The notes: a model not told the origin generated them from the letters alone. Positions 1 to 9,541 are shown, counted from the stretch's first letter. The stretch is 52,253 bases of DNA from Motilimonas sp. E26 (GCF_021278025.1 NZ_JAIBHJ010000003.1:251075-303327); one strand, 5' to 3'. Numbers and translations are program-made.

Positions 1-1
1 C

Positions 2-77
2 GGGTTGTTAGCTCAGTTGGTAGAGCAGTTGACTTTTAATCAATTGGTCGAAGGTTCAAATCCTTCACAACCCACCA
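2..77 (+). tRNA. tRNA-Lys (anticodon TTT)
   Basis: A complete cloverleaf can be folded. The 7-bp acceptor stem GGGTTGT pairs with ACAACCC, followed by discriminator A and an encoded CCA (75-77). The anticodon loop CTTTTAA has TTT at 35-37. The T-arm has GGTTCAAATCC. The gene is complete, but its promoter lies outside the window. Confidence 0.97.
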
Positions 78-84
78 AATCAAA

Positions 85-108
85 AACCTCGCTATGGCGA
101 GGTTTTTT
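85..108 (+). terminator. Intrinsic terminator of tRNA-Lys
   Basis: Stem AACCTCGC, loop TATG, stem GCGAGGTT, followed directly by a T run. It begins 8 nt after the tRNA CCA end, so it ends the tRNA transcript before nadA. Confidence 0.9.
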
Positions 109-144
109 CGTTTCTGCCTTCGTGGTTTTTCCCCTTGCTGCGTG

Positions 145-150
145 TATAAT
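145..150 (+). promoter_or_regulatory. Candidate -10 box of nadA
   Basis: A perfect TATAAT lies 37 nt upstream of the nadA ATG. No convincing -35 hexamer is visible 16-18 nt further up. The call rests on the -10 match and on its place between the tRNA terminator and nadA. Confidence 0.5.
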
Positions 151-186
151 GCTGTCCATTAGATCTCGTTAAAACGTGGACAGCAA

Positions 187-1227
187 ATGAGCCAAATCGA
201 ACAAGCCATTATTGAATCAGATTATCCTTTTCCGCCTAAGCCGGCTGTATTATCAGAAGCAGAGCGCCAGGCTTACAAAGCGCGCATTAAGGCATTACTC
301 ATTGAAAAAAATGCAGTGCTGATTGCTCACTATTATACCGATCCTGAAATTCAAGCTTTAGCAGAAGAGACGGGTGGCTATGTTGCAGACTCGTTAGAAA
401 TGGCACGCTTTGGTCGAGATCATCAAGCAGAGACCCTGATTATTGCTGGTGTTAAGTTTATGGGTGAGACAGCTAAGATTTTAACGCCGAATAAAAAAGT
501 GTTGATGCCAACTTTAGAAGCAACCTGCTCTTTAGATTTAGGTTGCCCGGTTGATAAGTTTTCTGAGTTTTGCGATCAGCACCCAGATCATACGGTTGTT
601 GTTTACGCGAATACCTCCGCAGCGGTTAAAGCTCGTGCTGATTGGGTGGTTACTTCTGCTATTGCCTTGGATATTGTTGAGCACTTAGACAGTGAAGGTA
701 AGAAGATTATTTGGGGCCCAGATCGTCATCTAGGTGCTTACATAGAAAAGCAAACCGGCGCTGAAATGTTAATGTGGCAAGGTGCGTGTATTGTTCACGA
801 TGAATTTAAAGCGAAAGCCCTAAAAGACATGAAAGCAGTATATCCAGATGCTGCTGTGTTGGTTCACCCTGAGTCACCAGCCAATATTGTTGAATTAGCC
901 GATGCTGTCGGTTCAACGAGTCAGTTGATCAAAGCTGCGAATACGCTGCCTAACAAAAAACTAATAGTGGCAACAGACCGAGGCATTTTTTATAAAATGC
1001 AGCAAGCTTGCCCAGATAAAGAATTAATAGAAGCGCCTACTGCAGGCAGTGGCGCAACTTGTCGCACGTGTGCCCATTGTCCTTGGATGGCGATGAATGG
1101 CTTACAAGCCATTGAGAAGTCATTAATTGATGCTACTGGGCATGAAGTATTTGTTGACCCAGAGCTTGCTAAGCAGGCAATGATCCCACTTGATCGGATG
1201 TTGTCATTTGCTGCGAGTAATAAGTAG
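187..1227 (+). CDS. nadA: Quinolinate synthase NadA
   Basis: NadA condenses iminoaspartate with dihydroxyacetone phosphate to quinolinate, the first committed pyridine precursor of NAD. It is cytosolic and depends on a [4Fe-4S] cluster. The 346-aa length matches the E. coli enzyme. Candidate cluster ligands are visible at C114 (in [11 protein letters not shown]), C201 (QGACIVH) and C298 in the CxxCxxC motif C292-C295-C298 ([11 protein letters not shown]). The substrate-binding MGETAKIL segment is near residue 92. The ribosome-binding site before the ATG is weak. The gene appears monocistronic: a tRNA terminator lies upstream and a strong bidirectional terminator follows the stop. Confidence 0.97.
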   Translation: MSQIEQAIIESDYPFPPKPAVLSEAERQAYKARIKALLIEKNAVLIAHYYTDPEIQALAEETGGYVADSLEMARFGRDHQAETLIIAGVKFMGETAKILTPNKKVLMPTLEATCSLDLGCPVDKFSEFCDQHPDHTVVVYANTSAAVKARADWVVTSAIALDIVEHLDSEGKKIIWGPDRHLGAYIEKQTGAEMLMWQGACIVHDEFKAKALKDMKAVYPDAAVLVHPESPANIVELADAVGSTSQLIKAANTLPNKKLIVATDRGIFYKMQQACPDKELIEAPTAGSGATCRTCAHCPWMAMNGLQAIEKSLIDATGHEVFVDPELAKQAMIPLDRMLSFAASNK

Positions 1228-1239
1228 CAATGATTTAAA

Positions 1240-1273
1240 GAAAAAGGGGCCAAATTAAATTTGGCCCCTTTTT
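1240..1273. terminator. Bidirectional intrinsic terminator between nadA and the mutarotase gene
   Basis: A long near-perfect inverted repeat, GGGGCCAAAT against ATTTGGCCCC, is flanked by an A run on the left and a T run on the right. It can terminate nadA on the plus strand and the converging mutarotase gene on the minus strand. Confidence 0.9.
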
Positions 1274-1353
1274 CTTTGTGCTTTACTTCATCTATGTTGT
1301 TGTAACCAAACACGTTTTTTATGTTGTTTGGTTAGCATAATTAATCGATGAGT

Positions 1354-2244
1354 TTAACTAATAGATGTGCTTAGTATATGGTTTTGCCCTGGAGCAACTT
1401 CTATGGCTGTTCCAGTGATCGCTGCTTCCAAGCACAGCATTGTTTGGTAGCCGTCATCAGGCATATCAGCCATACCTTTTGCGCCTTCAATCCAAGGCGT
1501 CCAAGCAACGATGGTATCGTGTCCACTGCTTTGTATTGCAAGCTCGCGATCATAACCGCTATCCGTTAATGTCACTTTATCTGTTGGCTCAATATAAAGA
1601 GAGTCAATTGGTCCCGCGATGGATAATTTTTCTGCGCCATTTTTCATGCATTTATTGTCCAAGCTATCGACATAGGTAGGACCTAAACCTGCCACACTGG
1701 TTTTTTCAGGCGCTGATATATTCAGGTAGCTGTGAAGGGCGGCAAGGTAGCTTAATGATTCATTACCGGTATTTTTCGTGGTGAGACTAAGTTGCACAGA
1801 GTCTCCGATAGTGGCCGTTAAAGTTAATTCAAACGAGTGTGGCCAAAGAGCTTGTGTCGCAGGCGTATCGACCAGCTTAAAATTAATCGTAACAGCAGAA
1901 TCGTCTTCCGATATATCTCCTAGTTGCCATTGGCTATTACGGGCAAAGCCATGAGACGGTAAGCCACTTCCTAGCTCAGCCGCAGGCGCGCCAAACCAAG
2001 GCCAACAGATGGGAACGCCGCCGCGAATGGCCTTGTTATTATCAAAAATGGCGGTTTTACTTAACCAAATAACTGGGGCTTTACCGGTTGGCTGAAAATG
2101 GATCAAATGAGCGCCGTGTAATGTAAAGCAGGCTTGCGCTTTAGGGTGAGCGATACTGACAAATTCTATTTGGTTTTCGTCTGTCATTAGTTGGACAGAT
2201 GGCGATAAAGGTTGTTTTGTCGTTAATTTTAAATGGTCTATCAT
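1354..2244 (-). CDS. yeaD: D-hexose-6-phosphate mutarotase (YeaD-like, aldose 1-epimerase fold)
   Basis: Predicted cytosolic mutarotase interconverting the alpha and beta anomers of glucose-6-phosphate. The protein has 296 aa, usual for this family. The family signature IRGGVPICWPWFG is at residues 73-85. Likely catalytic residues are H98 (PSHGFAR), H171 (ALHSYLN) and E273 (CLEAA). A GAGG ribosome-binding site lies upstream of the ATG. In E. coli the homologue sits next to gapA. Here it diverges from the malQ-glgB-glgX operon, which suits a role in hexose-phosphate supply from glycogen and maltodextrin. Function is by family; substrate preference is inferred. Confidence 0.92.
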   Translation of the reverse strand: MIDHLKLTTKQPLSPSVQLMTDENQIEFVSIAHPKAQACFTLHGAHLIHFQPTGKAPVIWLSKTAIFDNNKAIRGGVPICWPWFGAPAAELGSGLPSHGFARNSQWQLGDISEDDSAVTINFKLVDTPATQALWPHSFELTLTATIGDSVQLSLTTKNTGNESLSYLAALHSYLNISAPEKTSVAGLGPTYVDSLDNKCMKNGAEKLSIAGPIDSLYIEPTDKVTLTDSGYDRELAIQSSGHDTIVAWTPWIEGAKGMADMPDDGYQTMLCLEAAITGTAIEVAPGQNHILSTSIS

Positions 2245-2375
2245 AAAACCTCATATAGCATTGAAAATTATGCTTTAATTGTTAGTTGATAAAAAAGACA
2301 ATGATGGATTAAGCTAATTGGGATCTATTCTACCAGCGAGAGTCGTTATGAACAGCAGCTGCGCAATGGCTTTGT

Positions 2376-2389
2376 TTGTTTTAAATCAA
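2376..2389. promoter_or_regulatory. FNR-like box in the yeaD/malQ intergenic region (weak)
   Basis: TTGTTTTAAATCAA matches the FNR consensus TTGAT-N4-ATCAA at 9 of 10 defined positions. It lies in the 279-nt divergent intergenic region (2245-2523), which otherwise shows only AT-rich promoter-like sequence. The site is 131 nt from the yeaD start and about 160 nt from the malQ start. One mismatch and no clear -10 partner keep this a candidate only. Confidence 0.3.
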
Positions 2390-2550
2390 ACTCTAACTCG
2401 GTTATGTGACAAGGATAGCGGCGAGAAATAAGATAATTTTGAAACTGCGCCATAATACTCAATGTTTTTTCTTTAGGTACGTAATATAAGCTCCATCTTT
2501 TAAGTTTATTATTAATTTTATTAATGGCTCAGCGTCAAAATGGGAGTGGT

Positions 2551-4749
2551 ATGTCTGAAAGTCTACTTGAAAATCTTGCCAGTATTAAAGGAATTGACCC
2601 TCATTATACGGACGCGTGGGGTTGTGAAACACAAGCTAGCCCTGAAATAGTTGCTCGTATTTTAGCTGCGATGGGCTGTGATGTAGCCCCAGAACGGTTA
2701 GAGTCCGAGGTGAATGATGCGATAAAAGAGCATTGGCTATCGAGCCTTGACCCTGTCATTTTGGCCTATGTTGATGAGTCTCTGCAGTTTGAGCTCAAAC
2801 TTCCAATGGAGTTTGTTGCTGAAACCCTCAACTATGAGATTGAAACGGAATCAGGTGCAATATTAAAGGGAGAGTTTTGCCCTGTTGATGGGCAGTTACT
2901 GGCCATTGAGCATTTTGATGATGTTGAGTTTCAAGCCTATTCTATTGCATTGCCAGTGAAGCTAGAAATGGGCTATCACGATTTACGCATTTTTGATTCT
3001 CAAGTAGAAGATGCCCTTGGTATTAGCCGAGTGATTATTGCGCCGCGAGCCTGTTTTACACCTGAAGCAATGGCTGCTGGAAAACGAATTTGGGGTGTAA
3101 GTGTTCAGCTATACGGGGTTCGCAGTAAAGCTAACTGGGGCGTTGGTGACTTTAGTGATTTAAAGCATCTACTAAAACAGATTAAACAACAGGGTGGTGA
3201 TTTTGTCGGGTTAAATCCTATTCATGCCTTGTATCCCATGATGCCAAATAATGCCAGCCCGTATAGCCCATCTTCACGGCAATGGCTGAATATCATATAT
3301 ATTGATGTGGCAGCTGTGCCTGAGTTTATGGCCAGTGAAGCGGCACAAACGTTGTTTAACAGTCGCCTATTTCAAGACAAGCTGGCTTATGCGCGTTGTG
3401 TTGATGATGTCGATTATGCCTTGGTGCATGAATTAAAGTTGAGCACGCTTAAGCTAGCTTATCAAACCTTCAAGCACGATATCGAAAATAACAGTCAGCG
3501 AGGCCAAGCTTTTCAGCGGTTTGTTGCTGATAAAGGCGACGCGTTGATGCAGCAAGCAGTATTTGATGCACTGCATGAATCACTATTGAAACAGGATGCT
3601 AACGCTTGGGGGTGGCCTGCCTGGCCAGAAGCGTTACAGGATTATCATAGTCGCGAAGTGTTCGAGTGGCATGAGCAGCATCCAGATGAGGTTCAGTTCT
3701 GGGCTTATTTACAATGGCTAGCCGATGAGCAATTAACTCAAGCAGATGAGCTTGCTCAATCTCTAGCAATGGAGATAGGTATATACCGTGATTTAGCGGT
3801 GGGCGTTGCCTCGGGTGGCAGTGAAATATGGGCCAACAAACAAGATTATTGCACTCAAGCAACTGTGGGGGCTCCGCCTGATGTGCTAGGGCCCCGTGGG
3901 CAAAATTGGGGGCTGCCGCCACTTGATCCTGCGCGTTTAGTTGAGAATGGCTTTCATGCCTTTATCAAGTTATTACAATCTAATATGAAAGCCTGCGGTG
4001 CTTTGCGTATTGATCACGTCATGGCTTTGTTGAGGCTGTGGTGGGTACCAGCAGGCGAAGACGCTGCTAATGGGGTGTATGTATATTATCCTGTTGAGTT
4101 AATGCTGGCTATCCTAGCTCTCGAAAGTCAACGTAATCAATGTCTTGTTATAGGTGAAGATCTAGGTACTGTGCCAGATGGTATGGATGAATTGTTGAAA
4201 AATTCAGGCGTTTACTCATATCGGGTATTTTGCTTTGAAACAGCGGCTGATGGCGGTTATATCTCACCTTCTCACTACCCCGAACAAGCAATGGCTACGG
4301 TGGTGACGCATGACATGCCAACGTTAAAGGGATATTGGCACTGCGACGATTTAACCTTAGGTAAAACCTTAGGTTTATATCCATCTCAGGAGCTTGTAGA
4401 TCAGCTAATATCTGATCGCCATCAGTCTAAACAAATGATGTTAAATAGCTTATTTGGCCATCAAGCTTTACCTTCACACATTTCTGAATGTGTTGACTTT
4501 GTTGGTATGGATCGTGATTTAAGCTTTGGTATCCAGCAACATTTGGCGCACGCTAAATCTTTACTGCTTAGTTTACAGTTAGAAGATTTTCTGGAAATGG
4601 ATAAGCCTGTCAATGTGCCAGGAACCAGTGATGAGTATCCGAATTGGCGCCGCAAATTAAGTTGCGATCTGGATGATATTTTTAGTCAGCCGCAGATCCA
4701 ACAACTCAGTAAAAATATCAGTGATGCACGCAGTAACGCAGCTGAATAA
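2551..4749 (+). CDS. malQ: 4-alpha-glucanotransferase (amylomaltase, GH77)
   Basis: MalQ transfers alpha-1,4-glucan segments between maltodextrins, releasing glucose, in the cytosol. The GH77 catalytic triad is visible, numbered from this start: nucleophile D488 (GALRIDHV), acid/base E536 (IGEDLGTVP) and D588 (VTHDMPTLKGYW). An upstream in-frame ATG at 2524 has no ribosome-binding site. The ATG at 2551 is preceded by GGGAG with a short 4-nt spacing and gives 732 aa starting MSESLLENL, so it is preferred. It is the first gene of a malQ-glgB-glgX cluster and ends 58 nt before glgB. Confidence 0.94.
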   Translation: MSESLLENLASIKGIDPHYTDAWGCETQASPEIVARILAAMGCDVAPERLESEVNDAIKEHWLSSLDPVILAYVDESLQFELKLPMEFVAETLNYEIETESGAILKGEFCPVDGQLLAIEHFDDVEFQAYSIALPVKLEMGYHDLRIFDSQVEDALGISRVIIAPRACFTPEAMAAGKRIWGVSVQLYGVRSKANWGVGDFSDLKHLLKQIKQQGGDFVGLNPIHALYPMMPNNASPYSPSSRQWLNIIYIDVAAVPEFMASEAAQTLFNSRLFQDKLAYARCVDDVDYALVHELKLSTLKLAYQTFKHDIENNSQRGQAFQRFVADKGDALMQQAVFDALHESLLKQDANAWGWPAWPEALQDYHSREVFEWHEQHPDEVQFWAYLQWLADEQLTQADELAQSLAMEIGIYRDLAVGVASGGSEIWANKQDYCTQATVGAPPDVLGPRGQNWGLPPLDPARLVENGFHAFIKLLQSNMKACGALRIDHVMALLRLWWVPAGEDAANGVYVYYPVELMLAILALESQRNQCLVIGEDLGTVPDGMDELLKNSGVYSYRVFCFETAADGGYISPSHYPEQAMATVVTHDMPTLKGYWHCDDLTLGKTLGLYPSQELVDQLISDRHQSKQMMLNSLFGHQALPSHISECVDFVGMDRDLSFGIQQHLAHAKSLLLSLQLEDFLEMDKPVNVPGTSDEYPNWRRKLSCDLDDIFSQPQIQQLSKNISDARSNAAE

Positions 4750-4756
4750 CCTCTCA

Positions 4757-4780
4757 TGGTAATGTTAATTAACATTACCA
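4757..4780. repeat. Perfect 24-nt palindrome between malQ and glgB
   Basis: TGGTAATGTTAA is followed by its exact complement TTAACATTACCA with no spacer. It sits in the 58-nt malQ-glgB gap. It is not followed at once by a T run, so it is not a classical terminator. It could be an operator, an RNA-processing hairpin or a partial attenuator. Confidence 0.6.
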
Positions 4781-4807
4781 ATTGATTTTTAACGATTAGA
4801 GTACGAT

Positions 4808-7135
4808 ATGACGACAACCTCGAGAACCGCTAAAAAAACAACGCGTGCAACCCGTAAAGCAAAAAATACTGAAACGACAACCCCAGCTAACGCTAAGCAG
4901 TCTGATATAGCTGAGCGCCCAGTGAAGAAAAAAGAAAGTGCCCACCCATTACTGACAACATTAGAAAGTGCATGCTTGAGCCATCCATTTGAACATTTAG
5001 GCCTATTGCCCCAGAAACAGGGGTTTTTATTACGTACTTGGTTACCCGATGCCACCTCTGTTGAGGTTTATGGTTTAGAAGATGACGCTAAGCCTATTGC
5101 GACTTTAAACAAGATTGGTAACGAAGGTATATTTGAATACGCATTTCCTAAAGCGCAAGAAAAATTTAATTATCGGTTAGTGGCTAGCTATGCCAAGGGT
5201 GATAGCCATCGCTTTATTGACCCGTACCAATTTCATGAACAAGCGTATGCTGGGTTGAGCACCATGACCCATCGACCACAAAACTTGTACCAAGTGCTCG
5301 GCGCGCAAATCATGTCGTTAGAGCTTAATGGCGAAGCAATTATTGGTACTCGTTTTGCGGTATTTGCACCAAGTGCTAGTAGTGTCAGTTTAATTGGTGA
5401 TTTCAACCATTGGGATGGTCGCAAGCACCCTATGCAACGTAGCTTATGTGGTCACTGGGTGTTATTTGTGCCCGGTTTAGGCGCGGGAGAAAAGTACAAA
5501 TACGAATTGAAAGACCCAATGGGGAATCGTTTGCCGCACAAAGCCGATCCTGTCGGCTTTTTTGCTGACCAATACCCTTCGCATGCTTCGGTTGTCTATG
5601 ACCATTCGCAATACCAATGGCAAGACCAAGCATGGATAGCGTCGCAAAAAAATGACAAACGCTACAGTGCGATGAATATTTATGAAGTGCACTTAGGCTC
5701 TTGGCGTCGTAAGCCGGATGACAAGAAAGGTTCTCGCTTTTTAACTTACGATGAACTTTCGGTTGAACTAATTCAATACATTAAAGAAATGGGTTATACC
5801 CATATTGAAGTGATGCCGGTCTCTGAGTTTCCATTTGATGGTTCTTGGGGTTATCAGCCTGTTGGTATGTTTGCTCCAACTAGCCGCTTTGGTGATCCTG
5901 ATGCATTTAAACGCTTTGTTGATTTATGTCACCAGAACGATATAGGTGTGATCATTGACTGGGTTCCTGCACATTTCCCATCTGATCCACATGGCTTAGC
6001 ACGTTTTGATGGGACGCCATTGTACGAATATGAAGACCCACGCCGTGGCTGGCATCCAGATTGGAACTCCTACATCTACGATTTTGGTAATGACAATGTT
6101 CGCCAATTTTTGGTTGCTAGTGCATTATTTTGGATCGATAAGTTTCATGTTGATGGCCTACGTGTTGATGCGGTTGCCTCAATGTTATATTGGGATTATT
6201 CACGCAATGAAGGTGAATGGGTGCCCAACGTTGATGGTGGTAATCATAATTACGAGGCGATCAGCTTGTTACGCTGGACTAATGAGGAAGTATATTCACA
6301 GTTCCCTCATGCTATGACCATTGCTGAAGAGTCAACGGCTTTTGCTGGCGTATCTAAACCGACATTTGAAGGAGGCCTAGGCTTTGGCTTTAAATGGAAT
6401 ATGGGCTGGATGCATGACTCATTAGAATACATGTCAACGGATCCTATGTATCGTAAATATCATCATAATGAAATGACCTTCTCAATGGTCTACCACTACA
6501 ATGAACACTTTATTTTGCCATTATCCCATGACGAAGTGGTTCATGGTAAGCAGTCGTTACTAGGCAAAATGCCTGGAGATGAATGGCAGGCTGCAGCTAA
6601 TTTACGTGCATATGCTGGTTTTATGTTTGCGCACCCAGGTAAAAAATTAAACTTTATGGGTAATGAGTTGGCGCAATCATTTGAGTGGAACCATAACGAG
6701 CAACTTGGTTGGTGGTTACTTGAGTTTGACAAACATCAAGGTCATCAATTGCTTTGTAAAGATCTCAACCACTTTTATAAAAATGAAAGTGCAATGTATG
6801 AGGCCGATTACCAGCCGCAAGGTTTTGTCTGGCTTGACCACCAAGATGGCGACCATTCAATGTACGCCTTTATGCGTCAAAATTTAGATAAAACTCACCA
6901 AGTGATTGTTGTATCTAACTTTACTCCTATACCGCGAGAGCAATATCGAGTTGGTGTGCCCACTGCTGGCGAATACGAGTTAGTAATTAATACCGACAGT
7001 AAATATTACTGGGGCAGTAACTACGATGCTGGAATGATCTTTAATAGCAGCGAATTAGCTCACCAAGGTCAGCCTCACTCTTTGTTAATTGATGTGCCGC
7101 CACTGGCAACCATTTACTTGCGTAAAAAGGCATAA
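4808..7135 (+). CDS. glgB: 1,4-alpha-glucan branching enzyme (GH13)
   Basis: GlgB cuts alpha-1,4 chains of glycogen and rejoins them by alpha-1,6 branches, in the cytosol. The protein has 775 aa with N-terminal CBM48-like modules (about 75-290), then a GH13 barrel. Catalytic residues are visible: D454 (LRVDAVAS), E507 (IAEESTAF) and D575 (LSHDEVVHGK), with the same spacing as E. coli D405, E458 and D526. The first about 45 residues are an extra Lys/Thr/Arg-rich low-complexity stretch (TTTSRTAKKTTRATRKAK) longer than in E. coli GlgB. The Shine-Dalgarno sequence is weak. Its stop lies 2 nt before the glgX start. Confidence 0.96.
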   Translation: MTTTSRTAKKTTRATRKAKNTETTTPANAKQSDIAERPVKKKESAHPLLTTLESACLSHPFEHLGLLPQKQGFLLRTWLPDATSVEVYGLEDDAKPIATLNKIGNEGIFEYAFPKAQEKFNYRLVASYAKGDSHRFIDPYQFHEQAYAGLSTMTHRPQNLYQVLGAQIMSLELNGEAIIGTRFAVFAPSASSVSLIGDFNHWDGRKHPMQRSLCGHWVLFVPGLGAGEKYKYELKDPMGNRLPHKADPVGFFADQYPSHASVVYDHSQYQWQDQAWIASQKNDKRYSAMNIYEVHLGSWRRKPDDKKGSRFLTYDELSVELIQYIKEMGYTHIEVMPVSEFPFDGSWGYQPVGMFAPTSRFGDPDAFKRFVDLCHQNDIGVIIDWVPAHFPSDPHGLARFDGTPLYEYEDPRRGWHPDWNSYIYDFGNDNVRQFLVASALFWIDKFHVDGLRVDAVASMLYWDYSRNEGEWVPNVDGGNHNYEAISLLRWTNEEVYSQFPHAMTIAEESTAFAGVSKPTFEGGLGFGFKWNMGWMHDSLEYMSTDPMYRKYHHNEMTFSMVYHYNEHFILPLSHDEVVHGKQSLLGKMPGDEWQAAANLRAYAGFMFAHPGKKLNFMGNELAQSFEWNHNEQLGWWLLEFDKHQGHQLLCKDLNHFYKNESAMYEADYQPQGFVWLDHQDGDHSMYAFMRQNLDKTHQVIVVSNFTPIPREQYRVGVPTAGEYELVINTDSKYYWGSNYDAGMIFNSSELAHQGQPHSLLIDVPPLATIYLRKKA

Positions 7136-7137
7136 TT

Positions 7138-9228
7138 ATGAATCTAGTATCAAGTCAGTACGCGCCTCAGGCATGCAAGCCTAGAGCGCATCACTTTCTG
7201 CAATCAGAAGGGCGGATCCTGCCTTTAGGGGCTGAGCTGACAGATACGGGTTGTAATTTTTCTATCTACAGTAACAGTAGTCGCATTTGGCTGCTGTTAT
7301 TTGATCAAAATAATCAAGAGATAACACGATTCAAGTTGATAGAAAAGCGCGGAAAGTTCTGGTCTACTTTTATTGAAGGAGTCAAAGCTGGGCAAAACTA
7401 TGGCTACGTGGTTGAATCTGATGATCCCAATGTTCATAACAAATTATTAATTGACCCTTATGCTAAAGCTTTAAATCAAGCACTGGAATGGCGCCCAGAG
7501 ATAGAGCAGCCTAACAATCATTGTTGGGTTGCTAAGTCTGTGGTAGTGGACGATAGCTTTGATTGGCAAGGTGTGAAAAAGCCAAGGCTTAAAGACAGTG
7601 ATGTGATCCTTTATGAGCTTCATGTTAAAGGCTTCACTTGGCTTAACCCTAAGGTTCCTGCTGAGTTACGTGGTACTTATCTTGGATTAAGTCATCCCTG
7701 TGTGATTGCACACTTGACGTCGCTGGGAATTAAATCGGTCCAGATCATGCCGGTGGCAAGTTTTATGGCTGAGCCGCGACTGATGGAGTTAAATTTAACT
7801 AATTATTGGGGTTATAACCCCATCAATTTTTTTGCTCCGGATCCGCGTTATGCCATAAATGATGCTGTTGTCGAATTTAAAACCATGGTGCGCCAGTTTC
7901 ACGCCGCTGGCATCGAGGTTATTCTTGATGTGGTGTTTAACCATACGGCGGAGGGAGGCGATGGAGGTCCAGTATTAAGTTATAAGGGGCTAGCTGAAAA
8001 TAGTTATTACTATTTTGATAACATGGATAACCCTGATTTACCGAAGCGGCATGCTAATTTTACCGGTTGTGGTAATACTGTTAACCTTGATTTACCTTGG
8101 GCTCTGAAGCTGACCCTAGATGCTCTGCGTTACTGGAGCACCGAGATGCAAGTAGACGGTTTTCGCTTTGACTTAGCGGTTACATTAGCACGTGAAAGAG
8201 GCTGTTTTGAACCTTATAGCGCATTCTTTAAAGCGTTATTCCAAGATCCTATTTTGAGCCAGGTGCGGTTAATTGCTGAGCCATGGGATATTGGCCATGG
8301 TGGTTACCGATTGGGGCAGTTCCCAAGTAATTGGTATGAGTGTAACGATCGTTATCGAGACAATATTCGTGCTTTTTGGCGCGGAGATTCAGGTCAAATT
8401 GCTGAATTTGCCACTCGGATCTTGGGCTCTCGTGATATCTTCCCAAAAAACAAACGCAGTATTCATAGTAGTGTTAACTACTTATGTTATCACGACGGTT
8501 TTACCCTTGAAGATTTAGTCAGCTATGAGAATCGTCACAATCAAGCAAACGGCGAAAACAGTCGTGACGGCCATGGTCATAATCTATCAAGTAATGGCGG
8601 GGTGGAAGGACCTAGTTTTGACTCGCGGGTTAAGCAGTCCCGAGCGCAATTAAAGCGTAATTTAATTGCTACTTTGTTTTTGTCTCAAGGAACCCCCCAT
8701 TTTTTAGCTGGTGATGAAATGGGACGTACTCAGCAAGGTAATAACAATGCCTATTGTCAAGATAATGAAATAAGTTGGGTTGATTGGAGTTTAGACAGTA
8801 CCAAACAAGCCGAGCTTGCATTTACTCAGCAAATGATTCAATTTCGCTTACAGTCGAGTGTATTCTCGCAGCTTAGTTTAGTTGACGATGGCTTTGAGCT
8901 GCATCGAGATGCAGTTGAGGCGCGCTGGTATCATCCTGATGGCCATTTTATGCAAAAAAGCCAATGGCATAGTGCCACTGCGCAAGTGTTACAGCTTGAA
9001 CTTGAATCATCAGAAGAGCATTGGCTATTAGTTTTTAATGCTTCTGAGTATGATGTGTCTGTTGAATTTCCAGCCATTAAAGAGAGCTTAGTTAATTGGC
9101 AATTGGTTATGGACACCTCAGTTAACGATGGCATGTTGATGCAATCTAACCAAGTTATGCCAAAGAACGGCACTAGCTTTGCCAATTCAATCATGCTGTT
9201 AACCGCCAAAGAGTTTATTCCAGAATAG
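7138..9228 (+). CDS. glgX: Glycogen debranching enzyme GlgX (GH13)
   Basis: GlgX hydrolyses alpha-1,6 branches of limit dextrins left by glycogen phosphorylase. The protein has 696 aa, slightly longer than E. coli GlgX (about 657). Domain order is an N-terminal CBM48 (about 20-150), then a GH13 barrel and a C-terminal beta domain. Catalytic residues are D345 (DGFRFDLA), E381 (LIAEPWDIG) and D453 (CYHDGFTLEDLVSY). The isoamylase/GlgX motif ENRHNQANGENSRDGH follows. The start lies 2 nt after the glgB stop, with AAGG inside the end of glgB as its ribosome-binding site, implying coupling. Confidence 0.95.
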   Translation: MNLVSSQYAPQACKPRAHHFLQSEGRILPLGAELTDTGCNFSIYSNSSRIWLLLFDQNNQEITRFKLIEKRGKFWSTFIEGVKAGQNYGYVVESDDPNVHNKLLIDPYAKALNQALEWRPEIEQPNNHCWVAKSVVVDDSFDWQGVKKPRLKDSDVILYELHVKGFTWLNPKVPAELRGTYLGLSHPCVIAHLTSLGIKSVQIMPVASFMAEPRLMELNLTNYWGYNPINFFAPDPRYAINDAVVEFKTMVRQFHAAGIEVILDVVFNHTAEGGDGGPVLSYKGLAENSYYYFDNMDNPDLPKRHANFTGCGNTVNLDLPWALKLTLDALRYWSTEMQVDGFRFDLAVTLARERGCFEPYSAFFKALFQDPILSQVRLIAEPWDIGHGGYRLGQFPSNWYECNDRYRDNIRAFWRGDSGQIAEFATRILGSRDIFPKNKRSIHSSVNYLCYHDGFTLEDLVSYENRHNQANGENSRDGHGHNLSSNGGVEGPSFDSRVKQSRAQLKRNLIATLFLSQGTPHFLAGDEMGRTQQGNNNAYCQDNEISWVDWSLDSTKQAELAFTQQMIQFRLQSSVFSQLSLVDDGFELHRDAVEARWYHPDGHFMQKSQWHSATAQVLQLELESSEEHWLLVFNASEYDVSVEFPAIKESLVNWQLVMDTSVNDGMLMQSNQVMPKNGTSFANSIMLLTAKEFIPE

Positions 9229-9229
9229 T

Positions 9230-9541
9230 ATGAAGTGTCATTTTACATGTCCAAGTTGCCAAATTAATATGAGACTAGGCTTTGCTGCACAAACTAGAAT
9301 GTATTTCACTGGACAAATATTACGCTGCTCTTGTGGGCTTGCCTATAAAATGAATCCTACTAAAGAAGCCTTGTCTTTAATTAGTTATTTGTTAATTTGC
9401 GGTGCTTTTTACAGTATGACCTTGCTTGACTCTGACCACCAATATCAGATATCCCTTATTTTTGTATTGCTTATTTTATTTAGTGGCTTATTTTTGTTTT
9501 ATTCCAGTAAGCTGCAATCTTTTCTTGAAGTCCATAATTAG
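9230..9541 (+). CDS. Small zinc-ribbon-like membrane protein coupled to glgX
   Basis: Unrecognised 103-aa protein. Residues 1-45 hold a CPSC motif and a later CSC (FTCPSCQ and LRCSCGLAY), a spacing that could form a rubredoxin-type zinc knuckle. Two hydrophobic helices follow (about residues 53-67 and 74-92), then a short polar tail. The ATG lies 1 nt after the glgX stop, so translation is probably coupled. Where glgC would be expected in relatives, only this gene is present. It could be a membrane anchor or sensor linked to glycogen, or an unrelated passenger. Function unknown. Confidence 0.75.
   Translation: MKCHFTCPSCQINMRLGFAAQTRMYFTGQILRCSCGLAYKMNPTKEALSLISYLLICGAFYSMTLLDSDHQYQISLIFVLLILFSGLFLFYSSKLQSFLEVHN

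Noticed and set aside
990-1313. Minus-strand ORF across the nadA end
   Set aside because: It is antisense to nadA and includes the terminator; no ribosome-binding site or family signal.
2524-2550. malQ start at 2524
   Set aside because: No Shine-Dalgarno sequence upstream, and family similarity begins at MSESLLEN (2551).
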